A stretch of 45,509 nucleotides of DNA from an uncultured Lachnospiraceae bacterium (GCA_946566685.1 CAMNXA010000024.1:1-45509), one strand, 5' to 3'; positions 1-8,410 are shown, numbered from the stretch's first letter. A program made the numbers and translations. Notes: generated by a model not told the origin, from the sequence alone.

Positions 1-179
1 CTCAAAATCTTCGTATGATATCTTTAACTGACTTTTTTACACCCCCCCCCTTTTTTTCTAGCATTTATTATACATATTCTTTAAAAATCACTCACATCTT
101 TATCCCAGTCAAAATTTTTAGAGCCAAAATAGAGCCACTCACAAAATCCCGATTTTTTCCTTATCTACCCTTATTACGT

Positions 180-191
180 GGTGCTAGCACC
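180..191. promoter_or_regulatory. Perfect 12-bp palindrome, candidate regulator site
   Basis: GGTGCTAGCACC is a perfect inverted repeat about 90 bases upstream of the marR promoter. The same GCTAGC core reappears twice between marR and the MATE gene (803-826). MarR-family proteins bind short palindromes near their own genes, so this is a candidate operator, but binding is inferred only. The surrounding 1-295 stretch is AT-rich and contains a C9-T7 homopolymer run at 42-57; no gene is recognisable there. Confidence 0.35.
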
Positions 192-278
192 ATGTCTAAA
201 ACTGTCAATAAGGAAAAATCCGAATTTCAAATCCTCTACTTATCGTTAAAATTTTTCAAAATATTCAATCGCATACTA

Positions 279-307
279 TTGACATTCCTCTAACGATGTG
301 CTATGCT
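279..307 (+). promoter_or_regulatory. Sigma-A-type promoter of marR-MATE operon
   Basis: TTGACA (279-284), a 17-base spacer and TATGCT (302-307). It ends 24 bases before the proposed marR TTG start, so the 5' leader is short and contains the GGAGGG ribosome binding site. Confidence 0.6.
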
Positions 308-331
308 ACTTTACAGATTGGAGGGTTGAAA

Positions 332-763
332 TTGAGTGAAGTAAATACTTTCGGAATGTTAATACGTCAAATACACAACGCTTTGGAGAAAATAGCAAAC
401 AGCCAACTAAAAGCAAAAGACCTTACCCTTTCCCAAATGACCGCTTTAGTTGAAATCCTAAAAGCGCCTACGAGGAAACTTACTTTTAAGGAACTGGAAA
501 AGCGCCTGTCACTTGCCCAATCCACGACCGCCGGACTGATTTCCCGCTTAGAACAGAAAAAACTTGTTTCCGTTTCCGGGGACACGGACGATAAACGAAT
601 AAAGTATGTGGAAATAACCCCTGTTGGAGAGAAGTTCTGCAAGGAGGCAAAGCGGGAAATAGATGATACGGAAAAAAAGCTTTTAGAAAATCTTTCAGCC
701 GCAGAAAGAGAAAACCTGTTGTCTTTGTTGGAAGAAATCAACCGCACAATAAGGAAGATGTAA
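332..763 (+). CDS. MarR-family transcriptional regulator
   Basis: A MarR-type winged-helix DNA-binding protein of about 143 residues. Visible features are the helix-turn-helix region with LSLAQSTTAGLISRLEQKKL, followed by the wing DTDDKRIKYVEITPVGEKF, which is the usual MarR D-R-R/K-x-x-x-L/V-T-x-x-G pattern, and an amphipathic C-terminal dimerisation helix. I place the start at TTG 332 because GGAGGG (320-325) sits six bases upstream; an in-frame ATG at 296 would lie inside the promoter. It is followed after 87 bases by a MATE efflux pump on the same strand, the classic arrangement of a ligand-responsive repressor and the exporter it controls. The ligand is unknown. GCTAGC-containing repeats on both sides of the gene are candidate binding sites. 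Confidence 0.88.
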   Translation: MSEVNTFGMLIRQIHNALEKIANSQLKAKDLTLSQMTALVEILKAPTRKLTFKELEKRLSLAQSTTAGLISRLEQKKLVSVSGDTDDKRIKYVEITPVGEKFCKEAKREIDDTEKKLLENLSAAERENLLSLLEEINRTIRKM

Positions 764-802
764 TGTCTGCCTATATCGGGCGGACAAAAAAATGCCTATA
801 TC

Positions 803-826
803 AATCGCTAGCTTTTAATCGCTAGC
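803..826. repeat. Tandem AATCGCTAGC direct repeat upstream of MATE gene
   Basis: AATCGCTAGC occurs at 803-812 and again at 817-826, a period of 14 bases, each holding the palindrome GCTAGC. It lies between the marR stop and the MATE ribosome binding site (AAAGGAGG, about 837-844). It may be a second MarR operator or a residual mobile-element scar; sequence alone cannot decide. Confidence 0.35.
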
Positions 827-850
827 AATCATTGAAAAGGAGGAAATGTA

Positions 851-2257
851 ATGAATAATCAAAAATCTATGGAAGTCTTTAGCAAAGCACCTGTTTCACA
901 GGCGGTATTCAAAAATGCCCTGCCCGCTATGGCGGCAATGCTTATGGTACTGGTCTACAATTTAGCCGACACGTTCTTTATCGGGCAGACGCATGACGCT
1001 TTACAGGTTGCGGCTGTATCGCTTGCAACTCCTGTATTTCTGATATTTATGGCGGTAGGTACAGTTTTCGGCATTGGAGGCACGTCTGTTATTTCCCGTG
1101 CATTAGGCGAAGGTAAAGAGGACTACGCCAAAAAAGTCTGTTCTTTCTGTATGTGGAGTTGTATTATCGTAGGCGTAATTATGGCGGCTTTATTTTTGAT
1201 TTTTATGAACCCTATCCTGTCACTGATTGGAGCAAGTTCCGACACATGGGATTTGACAAAAACATATCTGACCATAGTTGCGTGCAGCGGACCTTTTGTA
1301 CTGATTTCAAACTGCTATACAAACGTTATCCGTGCAGAGGGAAAATCGGGGATTGCCTGTATGGGACAGCTTCTCGGAAACCTTTTCAATGTCATTCTTG
1401 ACCCGATTATGATTTTAGGTTTCGGTTGGAACATAGCAGGTGCGGCGATTGCTACCGTAATCGGTAACGTGGCAGGCGCAGGATATTACATCTGCTACTT
1501 TCTCCAGGGAAAATCAAGCCTTAGTATCAGTTTCAAAGAGTTTACCGTGAAAAATAAAGTTTGCAGTAGCTGCCTTGCAATCGGTATTCCCGCAGCGTTA
1601 AGTTCTTTGTTAATGAGCATTTCGCAAATCATCGTCAACAGCCAAATGGCAGAATATGGGGATATGGCGATTGCCGGTATGGGCGTTGCCATGAAAGTAA
1701 CTGTCATTACCGGCATGATATGTATGGGATTAGGACAGGGAATACAGCCTTTGCTTGGCTATTGCGTAGGGGCGAAATTGTGGAAAAGGTTCAAAGATAT
1801 TTTCAAGTTTTCAGCTATATTTGCGTTGATTTTGGGCACTTCTCTGACAATTCTTTGTTATCTGTCTGCGGGTCAGATAGTTAGCGCATTTTTGACTGAT
1901 ACGACTGCTTTTGATTATGCCGTCCAGTTTTCACGCATTTTATTGACAACAAGTTTTCTGTTTGGTCTGTTTTATGTCCTTGTCAATGGCATACAGGCTA
2001 TGGGGGCAGCTACCGCTTCACTCATCATCAGTTTAAGCAGACAGGGTATTATCTACATTCCTGCCCTATTTATCCTAAAAGCGGTTCTCGGTCTGACCGG
2101 GCTTGCATGGGCACAGCCTGTAGCAGATATATTTTCAACTATCCTTGCCGCCGCATTGTATATCAAAACATATCGCAAATTAAGCAGGGAACAGATAGCG
2201 GGGCAGATTGAAGCCAATAATCAAATACATTATTTAGCCAAAGGGAGAGCGATATAG
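851..2257 (+). CDS. MATE-family multidrug efflux transporter (MepA-like)
   Basis: An integral membrane antiporter of 468 residues, the normal size for MATE/MepA proteins, with about 12 hydrophobic segments in two homologous halves. The N-terminal motif MVLVYNLADTFFIGQ matches the start of DinF/NorM/MepA transporters, and VFGIGGTSVISRALGEG is the typical loop after the second helix. It uses an ion gradient to export cationic drugs or dyes; the substrate cannot be read from sequence. ATG 851 has an excellent AAAGGAGG upstream. It is co-oriented with the MarR gene before it and the winged-helix gene 15 bases after it, suggesting one drug-responsive operon. A second, only distantly similar MATE gene lies at 30588-31952. 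Confidence 0.9.
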   Translation: MNNQKSMEVFSKAPVSQAVFKNALPAMAAMLMVLVYNLADTFFIGQTHDALQVAAVSLATPVFLIFMAVGTVFGIGGTSVISRALGEGKEDYAKKVCSFCMWSCIIVGVIMAALFLIFMNPILSLIGASSDTWDLTKTYLTIVACSGPFVLISNCYTNVIRAEGKSGIACMGQLLGNLFNVILDPIMILGFGWNIAGAAIATVIGNVAGAGYYICYFLQGKSSLSISFKEFTVKNKVCSSCLAIGIPAALSSLLMSISQIIVNSQMAEYGDMAIAGMGVAMKVTVITGMICMGLGQGIQPLLGYCVGAKLWKRFKDIFKFSAIFALILGTSLTILCYLSAGQIVSAFLTDTTAFDYAVQFSRILLTTSFLFGLFYVLVNGIQAMGAATASLIISLSRQGIIYIPALFILKAVLGLTGLAWAQPVADIFSTILAAALYIKTYRKLSREQIAGQIEANNQIHYLAKGRAI

Positions 2258-2272
2258 ATTGGGAAAATATTA

Positions 2273-2686
2273 GTGCTGACGCTTAATGAACAGGAAGAAA
2301 AGGCGATTGACAAAATCGTGTCGTCAATCGCTGACTGTATACAGATTGGACCTATGCAAGTCGCCCCCGCTTCTGTCTTATCCTTTCCGGGACTTGAAAT
2401 CAGACAGCACCAACGCCGGGTACTTCAAGGCGGGGAGGAAATCAACCTTACCCGCCTTGAATACAACACCCTTGTTCTCCTTGCTTCCAATCCCGGCATT
2501 GTCCTCACAAGGACACAGATATTTGAAGCTGTTTGGAACATGGATAGCGATACCTGTCAGTCAAGCATTTCTACCGTGATTTGCAATCTACAGAAAAAGA
2601 TAGAGCCGGGCAGCAAGAACCCTACTTACATCAAAACCGTGTTAGGTGTCGGCTACAAATTTGACGTAAAAATTGCCGGGGAATAA
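2273..2686 (+). CDS. OmpR/PhoB-type winged-helix protein lacking a normal receiver domain
   Basis: 137 residues. The C-terminal two thirds form a typical OmpR-type DNA-binding domain: INLTRLEYNTLVLLASNPG, the recognition region VLTRTQIFEAVW, and the closing TVLGVGYKF wing. The first ~45 residues are too short for a CheY-like receiver and contain no phosphoacceptor Asp pattern. It could therefore work as a phosphorylation-independent regulator of the adjacent pump. The start is uncertain: GTG 2273 is used here; translation could also begin at the in-frame ATT 2258 with sequence I-G-K-I-L-V-L-T, which resembles the first strand of a receiver. Its last codons form the 5' arm of the operon terminator. 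Confidence 0.75.
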   Translation: MLTLNEQEEKAIDKIVSSIADCIQIGPMQVAPASVLSFPGLEIRQHQRRVLQGGEEINLTRLEYNTLVLLASNPGIVLTRTQIFEAVWNMDSDTCQSSISTVICNLQKKIEPGSKNPTYIKTVLGVGYKFDVKIAGE

Positions 2687-2720
2687 CTTTCTACCGCTGT
2701 CAATCCCCGGCAATTTTTAT
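2668..2720 (+). terminator. Rho-independent terminator overlapping the 3' end of the winged-helix gene
   Basis: A 15-base perfect inverted repeat, arms 2668-2682 (AAAAATTGCCGGGGA) and 2704-2718 (TCCCCGGCAATTTTT), with a 21-base loop and a terminal T-run. The stop codon of the upstream gene lies inside the loop-proximal part of the stem. It can also work for the convergent minus-strand transcript. Confidence 0.8.
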
Positions 2721-2805
2721 CGCTCCAACTGCGCCCGCACTCCCTCCCGGCAATCCGGCTCTATCTTTTTATATTCCCCAGTCAGATTACGGATTGTATT
2801 TTTCA

Positions 2806-4098
2806 TCACTCAAATTCAATCGTAGCCGGCGGCTTAGGACTCATATCATAGCAGACACGGTTCACATTCTCAACCTCCGCCAAAATCCTCTCCGTGATCT
2901 TGTCCAGAACCTCCCAGTCAACCTTCTCAACAGATGCCGTCATCGCATCAACGGTATTGATGGCGCGAATGATCACCATATACTCGAACACCCTCGCATT
3001 GTTCTTCATTCCCACAGACTTAAAATCCGGAACTACTGTAAAATACTGCCATACCTTCTTATCCAATCCGGCTCTGGCAAACTCTTCCCGCAAGATTGCA
3101 TCCGATTCGCGGACTGCCTCCAGCCTGTCTCTGGTAATGGCTCCCAGACATCTGACGCCAAGCCCCGGCCCTGGGAACGGCTGTCTGTATACCATCTCAT
3201 GCGGCAGCCCCAGTTCCACACCACAGGCACGCACTTCGTCTTTAAAGAGTTGTTTTAACGGCTCCACAAGTTCAAATTTCAAATCCTCCGGCAGACCGCC
3301 TACATTGTGATGGGATTTTACCATCTTCGCAGTCTTGGTGCCACTCTCAATGATATCCGGATAGATGGTGCCCTGTCCCAGGAAATCAATTCCTTCCAGT
3401 TTCCGTGCTTCTTCTTCAAACACCCGGATAAACTCCCCGCCGATAATCTTTCGTTTCTGCTCCGGATCCGCCACATTTTCCAGCTTACTTAAGAACCGCT
3501 CGGAAGCGTCCACATAGATCAGATTTGCATGAAGTTCATCGCGGAACACTTTTACCACGCTCTCCGACTCATTCTTCCGCATCAGGCCATGATTTACATG
3601 CACGCAGACAAGCTGTTGCCCGATGGCTTTGATCAGCATCGCCGCCACCACAGAGGAGTCCACGCCGCCTGACAATGCCAGAAGCACTTTCCGGTCGCCT
3701 ACCTGCTGTCTGATCAGTTCCACCTGGTCTTCAATAAAATTCTTCATATTCCAGTTTGCTTCCGCCCCGCACTCCTCGAAAACAAACTTTTTCAAGGTCT
3801 CCTGATCGGGAAGAGCCGTAAGTCTCGTCTTGCACTTTGACTGGGGATAATCTATGGAGATCATGGGAATACCCATATCGTAAAGTTCCGGTCTAACCTC
3901 CACTTCCTGGCCGTCAACCACACGGTTTTCCCCGCCGTTTAGCAGAATCCCCTTTACGTTCTTCAGGGATTTCAGTTCATCCACTGTAATATCATGGGGA
4001 TGTATTTCGCTGTATACGCCGAGATCACGAATCTCGCGGGCCAGCACGGTATTATTTGTACTGCCCAGATCCAAAATGACTATCAAATCCTGTTTCAT
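2806..4098 (-). CDS. guaA: GMP synthetase-like protein with degenerate glutaminase domain
   Basis: 430 residues against about 515 for standard GuaA. The C-terminal synthetase half is intact: the ATP-pyrophosphatase P-loop [10 protein letters not shown] (about residues 142-151), the [13 protein letters not shown] motif and the dimerisation end DMSPKPPATIEFE. This half adenylates XMP and aminates it to GMP. The N-terminal class-I amidotransferase region is cut to about 110 residues and lacks the catalytic Cys: where GuaA has GLCYG, this protein has SIDYPQ. No His-Glu (HPE) motif is seen either. It should therefore need free ammonia or a partner glutaminase. A complete guaA sits at 28919-30475, so this is a second, altered copy rather than the only one. 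Preceded by AAGGAGG and its own promoter. Confidence 0.9.
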   Translation of the reverse strand: MKQDLIVILDLGSTNNTVLAREIRDLGVYSEIHPHDITVDELKSLKNVKGILLNGGENRVVDGQEVEVRPELYDMGIPMISIDYPQSKCKTRLTALPDQETLKKFVFEECGAEANWNMKNFIEDQVELIRQQVGDRKVLLALSGGVDSSVVAAMLIKAIGQQLVCVHVNHGLMRKNESESVVKVFRDELHANLIYVDASERFLSKLENVADPEQKRKIIGGEFIRVFEEEARKLEGIDFLGQGTIYPDIIESGTKTAKMVKSHHNVGGLPEDLKFELVEPLKQLFKDEVRACGVELGLPHEMVYRQPFPGPGLGVRCLGAITRDRLEAVRESDAILREEFARAGLDKKVWQYFTVVPDFKSVGMKNNARVFEYMVIIRAINTVDAMTASVEKVDWEVLDKITERILAEVENVNRVCYDMSPKPPATIEFE

Positions 4099-4185
4099 AA
4101 AGTATAGCCTCCTTATCCTTCGCTTTGCAGTTCTGTTGTCTTATATCCTGCTTCCTGTGCATATGTAATATGGCGTTTCCACTTA

Positions 4186-4215
4186 ATTATATAGTAACCG
4201 TCTCGGGAAAAGCAA
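4186..4215 (-). promoter_or_regulatory. Sigma-A-type promoter of the GMP synthetase-like gene
   Basis: On the minus strand TTGCTT (4210-4215), 18-base spacer, TATAAT (4186-4191). The ~80-base leader down to the ATG shows no riboswitch that I recognise. Confidence 0.55.
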
Positions 4216-4227
4216 TACATTTACGTC

Positions 4228-5295
4228 TCACATAACATCAATAATCTCCTTCACCCAGATTCCCTCAGCACAAAATCCAGGTTCCATAGCCTCCCTGATC
4301 ATCAGAAACTCCTTCGGATAGATACAGCTTACAAAAGTTCCCTTATGTATTCCCTCAAGAATCTTTTCATAATCCATAAATATAACGTGTTCTACTTCGC
4401 TTTTCTGAAGGATAAGAGACGCTTCCTCCACAGGCTTCTCATAAAGATATACGGCACTGATCTCCCAATCTTTAAACGGCTGTCCCCAGAACTGATTCTC
4501 CACATACCCTTCATGGAAACCGATAAATCTTAGCTCGTCTTCTTTCGCTGTAATGCCAAGTTCTTCTTTCAATTCTCTTACCGCAGAGTCGGCAAAGTCA
4601 TCCCCCGCCTGGACATGGCCGGCAGAGGAAACATCATAACAGCCCGGATAAGCATCCTTATCTTTACTGCGCTTCTGCAACAGTATATCTAATCCGCCAT
4701 CCGGCCTCCGTCTGACCACCCATATATGCACTGTCCGATGTAAATTCCCGTCACGGTGAACCATGCCTCTTTCCTTGACATGGCCTGTAGGCGTACCATC
4801 TTCCCCACAGATATCAAACAATTCCAGTTCTCTTCCATCCAGCACGCCTCTATACCAACCGCCATCCTTACGATAACAGAGTTTCAGGGAAAAGAAAGGT
4901 ATCTCCTGTCGAAGAAGTTCCAGAAACAACAGATCACCGTCCCAGAGATTGAGATCTTGTATGTCATCCTTATCCACCCACTCCAGTTTTCCCTCATCGG
5001 ATTCTCTTAGGGTTCCTTCAAATGCATCACTGGTATAAAGACACATATACTCCGTAGGATAATCCTCACAGATAAAGGTAATGATCCCCCGAAATCTGTA
5101 TGTCGTAAGCGTAAGCCCCGTCTCCTCCAGCACCTCTCTCAAAAGGCAGTCTTCCGGGCTCTCACCCTCCTCAAAATGGCCTCCTACGCCAATCCACTTA
5201 TCCTTATTCACATCATTCTTTTTTGATATTCTGTGCAGCATCAGATATTGATTGTCTCTCTCGATGTAACACAGTGTGGTAAGTCTGCTTTTCAT
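4228..5295 (-). CDS. Tandem double-Nudix hydrolase (MutT-like + isopentenyl-isomerase-like)
   Basis: 355 residues made of two Nudix domains. Domain 1 (about 1-135) carries a complete Nudix box at 38-61, GGHFEEGESPEDCLLREVLE and following ETGL, and resembles 8-oxo-dGTP diphosphatases. A linker (136-165) leads to domain 2 (about 165-345) of the type annotated as isopentenyl-diphosphate delta-isomerase-like, with a box at 226-248 (GHVQAGDDFADSAVRELKEE). In the second box Asp replaces the first invariant Glu, but the REL-KEE-LG core is kept. Likely a housekeeping hydrolase of damaged nucleotides or related diphosphates; the substrate of the second domain is not known. It starts two bases after the yqeY stop, so the two genes are translationally close and probably one transcript. 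Single Nudix domains are usual; the fusion is less common. Confidence 0.85.
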   Translation of the reverse strand: MKSRLTTLCYIERDNQYLMLHRISKKNDVNKDKWIGVGGHFEEGESPEDCLLREVLEETGLTLTTYRFRGIITFICEDYPTEYMCLYTSDAFEGTLRESDEGKLEWVDKDDIQDLNLWDGDLLFLELLRQEIPFFSLKLCYRKDGGWYRGVLDGRELELFDICGEDGTPTGHVKERGMVHRDGNLHRTVHIWVVRRRPDGGLDILLQKRSKDKDAYPGCYDVSSAGHVQAGDDFADSAVRELKEELGITAKEDELRFIGFHEGYVENQFWGQPFKDWEISAVYLYEKPVEEASLILQKSEVEHVIFMDYEKILEGIHKGTFVSCIYPKEFLMIREAMEPGFCAEGIWVKEIIDVM

Positions 5296-5297
5296 GA

Positions 5298-5750
5298 TCA
5301 GCCAAGTATCTCCCCGACAATCTTATTTACCAGTCCTCCATCAGCCTTGCCCTTTACCTTCGGCATCAACTCTTTCATCACTCTTCCCTTATCTTTCCCT
5401 GAGGGTTCCGTGATGCCCAGCGCCTCCAGCACTTCTTTCACCTGCTCTCGAATAGCCTCCTCGCTCATCTCCTCAGGCGCAAACTCCTGATAGACAGCCA
5501 ATCTGATCCGGCAGGCTTCCTTGATATCCTCTCTGTCATCAGGCGCCAGTTCCATGGTCTCTTTCGTCTGTTTGATCTCTTTCTTGACTACCTCATACTC
5601 TTCCGTCTCCGTGAGATCTGCCCTCTTATCAATCGCTTTGTTCTTAAGGGCCGAAAGCAGCATGGACAGCGCGTCCTTCCTGTCTTTGTCTCTTTTCTTC
5701 ATAGCCTCCATCATCTGGGAGCGCACTTCTTCGATCATATTCATTGTCAT
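5298..5750 (-). CDS. yqeY: GatB/YqeY-domain protein
   Basis: About 150 residues, the usual YqeY length. It has the family's N-terminal helix (EEVRSQMMEAMKKRDKDRKD), LSMLLSALKN, the central ELAPDDREDIKEA-like helix and the C-terminal GRVMKELMPKVKGKADGGLV. YqeY matches the C-terminal domain of amidotransferase subunit GatB and is thought to interact with tRNA or the Asp/Glu amidotransferase, but its cellular role is not established. The reading frame stays open for about 200 bases further upstream, but ATG 5750 is preferred because AGGA lies six bases before it and family homology begins there. Two alternative ATGs follow at 5744 and 5738. First gene of a pair with the double-Nudix gene. Confidence 0.85.
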   Translation of the reverse strand: MTMNMIEEVRSQMMEAMKKRDKDRKDALSMLLSALKNKAIDKRADLTETEEYEVVKKEIKQTKETMELAPDDREDIKEACRIRLAVYQEFAPEEMSEEAIREQVKEVLEALGITEPSGKDKGRVMKELMPKVKGKADGGLVNKIVGEILG

Positions 5751-5898
5751 GTACCATCCTGTATCATAAAAGTAGTAGTGATTATCGTCCCTCTCCAAGG
5801 ACTGTGTTTTATTTTTGCCCCTATATGTTACCATAGGAACGCCTATTTTTCTATAAAAAGGTGGCAATCTCTTTTTACTGTGATAAAAATATTTGAAT

Positions 5899-5927
5899 TT
5901 GATGACTGGAATATTTTTGGATATAAT
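5899..5927 (+). promoter_or_regulatory. Sigma-A-type promoter of bcp
   Basis: TTGATG (5899-5904), 17-base spacer, TATAAT (5922-5927), about 80 bases upstream of the bcp start. It lies in the divergent gap between yqeY and bcp. Confidence 0.55.
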
Positions 5928-6006
5928 AAGAATGATCACTGCAACAGACAACTTTTAATAAAAATTTGGAACATTACCAAATAGCATTAAAAACGGAGGA
6001 AGAACT

Positions 6007-6459
6007 ATGTTAGAAATCGGAACAAAAGCACCAGCATTTTCCCTGCCTGACCAAAACGGAACCATTCACACTTTGGAGGAATATCGCGGCAAGAAGGTAA
6101 TCCTGTATTTTTATCCCAAGGACAATACGCCCGGCTGTACCAAACAGGCCTGCGGGTTTGCCGAGCGCTATCCGCAGTTTGAGGAAAAGGGCGCTGTGGT
6201 AATCGGTATCAGTAAAGACAGCGTGGCATCCCACAAGAAATTCGAGCAGAATTACTCCCTGCCTTTTACCATCCTGTCAGATACGGAACTGACAGCCATC
6301 AAGGCATACGATGTATGGCAGGAGAAAAAGAACTATGGCAAGGTATCCATGGGTGTGGTGCGCACCACCTATCTGATCGATGAAGAGGGCACTATCATCA
6401 GGGCAAATGATAAGGTAAAAGCGGCAGACGATCCCGAAATGATGTTGGGCGAGGTCTAA
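6007..6459 (+). CDS. bcp: Thioredoxin-dependent thiol peroxidase (Bcp/PrxQ peroxiredoxin)
   Basis: 150 residues, full length. The peroxiredoxin fold is clear: YFYPKDNTPGCTKQACGF with peroxidatic Cys44 in TPGCT and the nearby resolving Cys49 five residues later, the typical atypical-2-Cys PrxQ spacing. VVIGISKDS and VVRTTYLIDEEG (with the family Arg) follow. Reduces hydrogen and organic peroxides with electrons from thioredoxin; cytoplasmic. ATG 6007 has GGAGGAAG upstream. A monocistronic unit between its own promoter and a bidirectional terminator, as expected for a stand-alone stress gene in an anaerobe. Confidence 0.93.
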   Translation: MLEIGTKAPAFSLPDQNGTIHTLEEYRGKKVILYFYPKDNTPGCTKQACGFAERYPQFEEKGAVVIGISKDSVASHKKFEQNYSLPFTILSDTELTAIKAYDVWQEKKNYGKVSMGVVRTTYLIDEEGTIIRANDKVKAADDPEMMLGEV

Positions 6460-6463
6460 AGCA

Positions 6464-6520
6464 AAAGACACAGGGCTTAAGGATGTGTAAAATAACCTCC
6501 CCATAGCCCTGTGTCTTTAT
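6464..6520. terminator. Bidirectional rho-independent terminator between bcp and the chemoreceptor
   Basis: Arms AAAGACACAGGGCT (6464-6477) and AGCCCTGTGTCTTT (6505-6518) form a perfect 14-bp stem between the convergent bcp and mcp genes. The A-rich and T-rich flanks allow function in both directions. Confidence 0.75.
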
Positions 6521-6528
6521 ATTTCTGC

Positions 6529-8202
6529 TTACCTGACGGTATTTCTCAACCTGAACGAACCTATCAATTCTTTCAGCATATTGGACTGAGATGATAATTC
6601 CTCACTGGCCGCCGCACACTCCTGGCTGGTCGCAGAATTGTTCTCCACCACTGCTGAAATCTGCTCGACACCTGTAGCCACCTGATCCATCGCCAGGGTC
6701 TGTTTCTCAACTGCCTCTACGACCTGATCCATCTTGACCGTTACATTGCCGGCAAGTTCCCCTGTCCGTTCCAGTGCCTCTGATACGCGATTCATCACTT
6801 TGCCGCCTTCCACAATCGTTGCCGCAGAGCTTTCGATCAATTCCTTTGTCGCCTTAGCCGCTTCGTCAGACTTTGATGCAAGATTACTGATCTCCTCCGC
6901 CACAACAGCAAAGCCTTTACCTGCGGCGCCGGCTCTGGCCGCTTCCACAGCCGCATTCAGCGAGAGTATATTTATCTGGAAAGCAATATTTTCTATCGTT
7001 GCGATGATGGTGCCAATCTGTTTGGAGTCGCTGGAGATACGCTCCATCGATACCCGCAGTTCTTTCATGTTCTCCATACTGATATTCAGCTGCGCCCCGG
7101 CCTGATTGGTAATCTTGCCAACCTCTGCTGTCGCAGTAGAAGTCTGTTTCGCACCTTCTGAAATATCCGTAATCGTTGTTGAGATTTCCGTAACCGCACT
7201 GGCCTGCTCGGTCGCCCCCTGCGCCAGGGTCTGGGCACTTGCTGCAACCTGTTCCGAACCGTCTGATACATGTCCCGCACTGGCCGCGATCTGCCCCATC
7301 GTCTGATTCAATGCTCTAAGAATACTCTCCAGAGATTCTTTAATTGCCCGGAAATCTCCTGAGTAATCCCGCTGTGTATTCTGTGTCAGGTCACCTTTCG
7401 CAATGGCTCCCAGTATGTCTGATATCTCTCCTATGTAAGCGCGTAAATTACCGATGGTCTTCTCGAATATCTCCCCTAAAAGGCCAATCTCATCATTGGA
7501 ACGAACACCGATCGCCACTTCCTTGCCGTCAGCCAGCCCAAGTTCTCCTCTTTCCAACTGCATAGCTGCCTGCGTAATCCTGGCAAGCGGCCCCGATACT
7601 CTCTTTTTCAAATAGACACTCAGGAAAATAATGCAGACGATAATAACCGCCACACTGATCGCTATGGCATAATTGATGATCCTGGCAGTTTCCTGCTCTG
7701 CGTCCGCTATGGATATTCCTGCAAAGATCAGTCCGTCAACCTTACCCGTTTCCCCTTTTGTCGGTACATAAGAGCACAGATATGTAGAACCCAGAATATC
7801 TGCCTCACCCACATAAGCCTGTCCCTGCTTTAATACAATATCTATAAGATTGTCAGCCAGCTTGGTTCCCACGACACGTTCGCCATTCTTAGTCACCGTA
7901 CTATATGCTCTCGTATCACCTTCAAAAATAGTAAACTCACAACCCATGCGCTCCTTCAATCCGTCCAGAACCTGATTAATATCATCTTCTGCTGATATCC
8001 GGCTCAATTCATATGCAAGCATGTTGGTGCCGTCCGTACAAATCTTTTCCTGCATGCTTCTTACCAGGGAATCAAACATATTAACGCAGATCGCTACCGC
8101 AAAAACAACGGAAATAGCCTGCATGATCACTACCACATTACCAACCTTTTTTCCGATACGCTTGATTTTTCTCCTGCCTTCTTTCCTATGTGTGTTTTCC
8201 AT
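6529..8202 (-). CDS. Methyl-accepting chemotaxis protein with extracellular single Cache-type sensor
   Basis: 557 residues. Order: basic N-terminus, TM1 (about 21-42), an extracytoplasmic domain of ~130 residues resembling an sCache fold (GCEFTIFEGDTRAYSTV ... GLIFAGISIA), TM2 (about 177-198), HAMP (about 199-275), and a long coiled-coil signalling domain. The hairpin tip is canonical: NIAFQINILSLNAAVEAARA followed by GAAGKGFAVVAEEI. The protein should pass ligand state to CheA/CheW, controlling flagellar motion or another output. No che genes are in the window, so it is an orphan receptor here. GGAGAGG precedes ATG 8202. The ligand is unknown; proximity to the sugar locus hints at a sugar or organic acid but does not prove it. 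Confidence 0.92.
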   Translation of the reverse strand: MENTHRKEGRRKIKRIGKKVGNVVVIMQAISVVFAVAICVNMFDSLVRSMQEKICTDGTNMLAYELSRISAEDDINQVLDGLKERMGCEFTIFEGDTRAYSTVTKNGERVVGTKLADNLIDIVLKQGQAYVGEADILGSTYLCSYVPTKGETGKVDGLIFAGISIADAEQETARIINYAIAISVAVIIVCIIFLSVYLKKRVSGPLARITQAAMQLERGELGLADGKEVAIGVRSNDEIGLLGEIFEKTIGNLRAYIGEISDILGAIAKGDLTQNTQRDYSGDFRAIKESLESILRALNQTMGQIAASAGHVSDGSEQVAASAQTLAQGATEQASAVTEISTTITDISEGAKQTSTATAEVGKITNQAGAQLNISMENMKELRVSMERISSDSKQIGTIIATIENIAFQINILSLNAAVEAARAGAAGKGFAVVAEEISNLASKSDEAAKATKELIESSAATIVEGGKVMNRVSEALERTGELAGNVTVKMDQVVEAVEKQTLAMDQVATGVEQISAVVENNSATSQECAAASEELSSQSNMLKELIGSFRLRNTVR

Positions 8203-8280
8203 CCGTTACCTCTCCATTCTAAAGTGATATTGGCAATATCATATGATATTCTCAGAAGCTGTAATCCCTGGCAATGCCAG

Positions 8281-8328
8281 CAAGAATTACGTAGTAATTC
8301 TTGGGACGCAAGCTGCTGAGCTTGCGTC
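8281..8328. repeat. Two adjacent perfect stem-loops downstream of the mannosidase operon
   Basis: CAAGAATTACGTAGTAATTCTTG (8281-8303; split as two arms CAAGAATTAC/GTAATTCTTG around GTA) is followed directly by GACGCAAGCT-GCTG-AGCTTGCGTC (8305-8328). Both have perfect 10-bp arms. They sit between the GH38 stop and the mcp start. There is no T-run, so they look more like processing/stability hairpins or a repeated palindromic unit than a simple terminator. Confidence 0.5.
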
Positions 8329-8410
8329 TATTATATCATAGAGAAAATTTTTGAAAAGACCCTTCTTTCATTTATATATTCAAAATCCCACTACCAGTTT
8401 TATGCAATAA

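Noticed and set aside
15..293. Open frame of 92 codons upstream of marR
   Set aside because: No ribosome binding site, low-complexity residue content, covers the C9/T7 run and the marR promoter. Not a gene.
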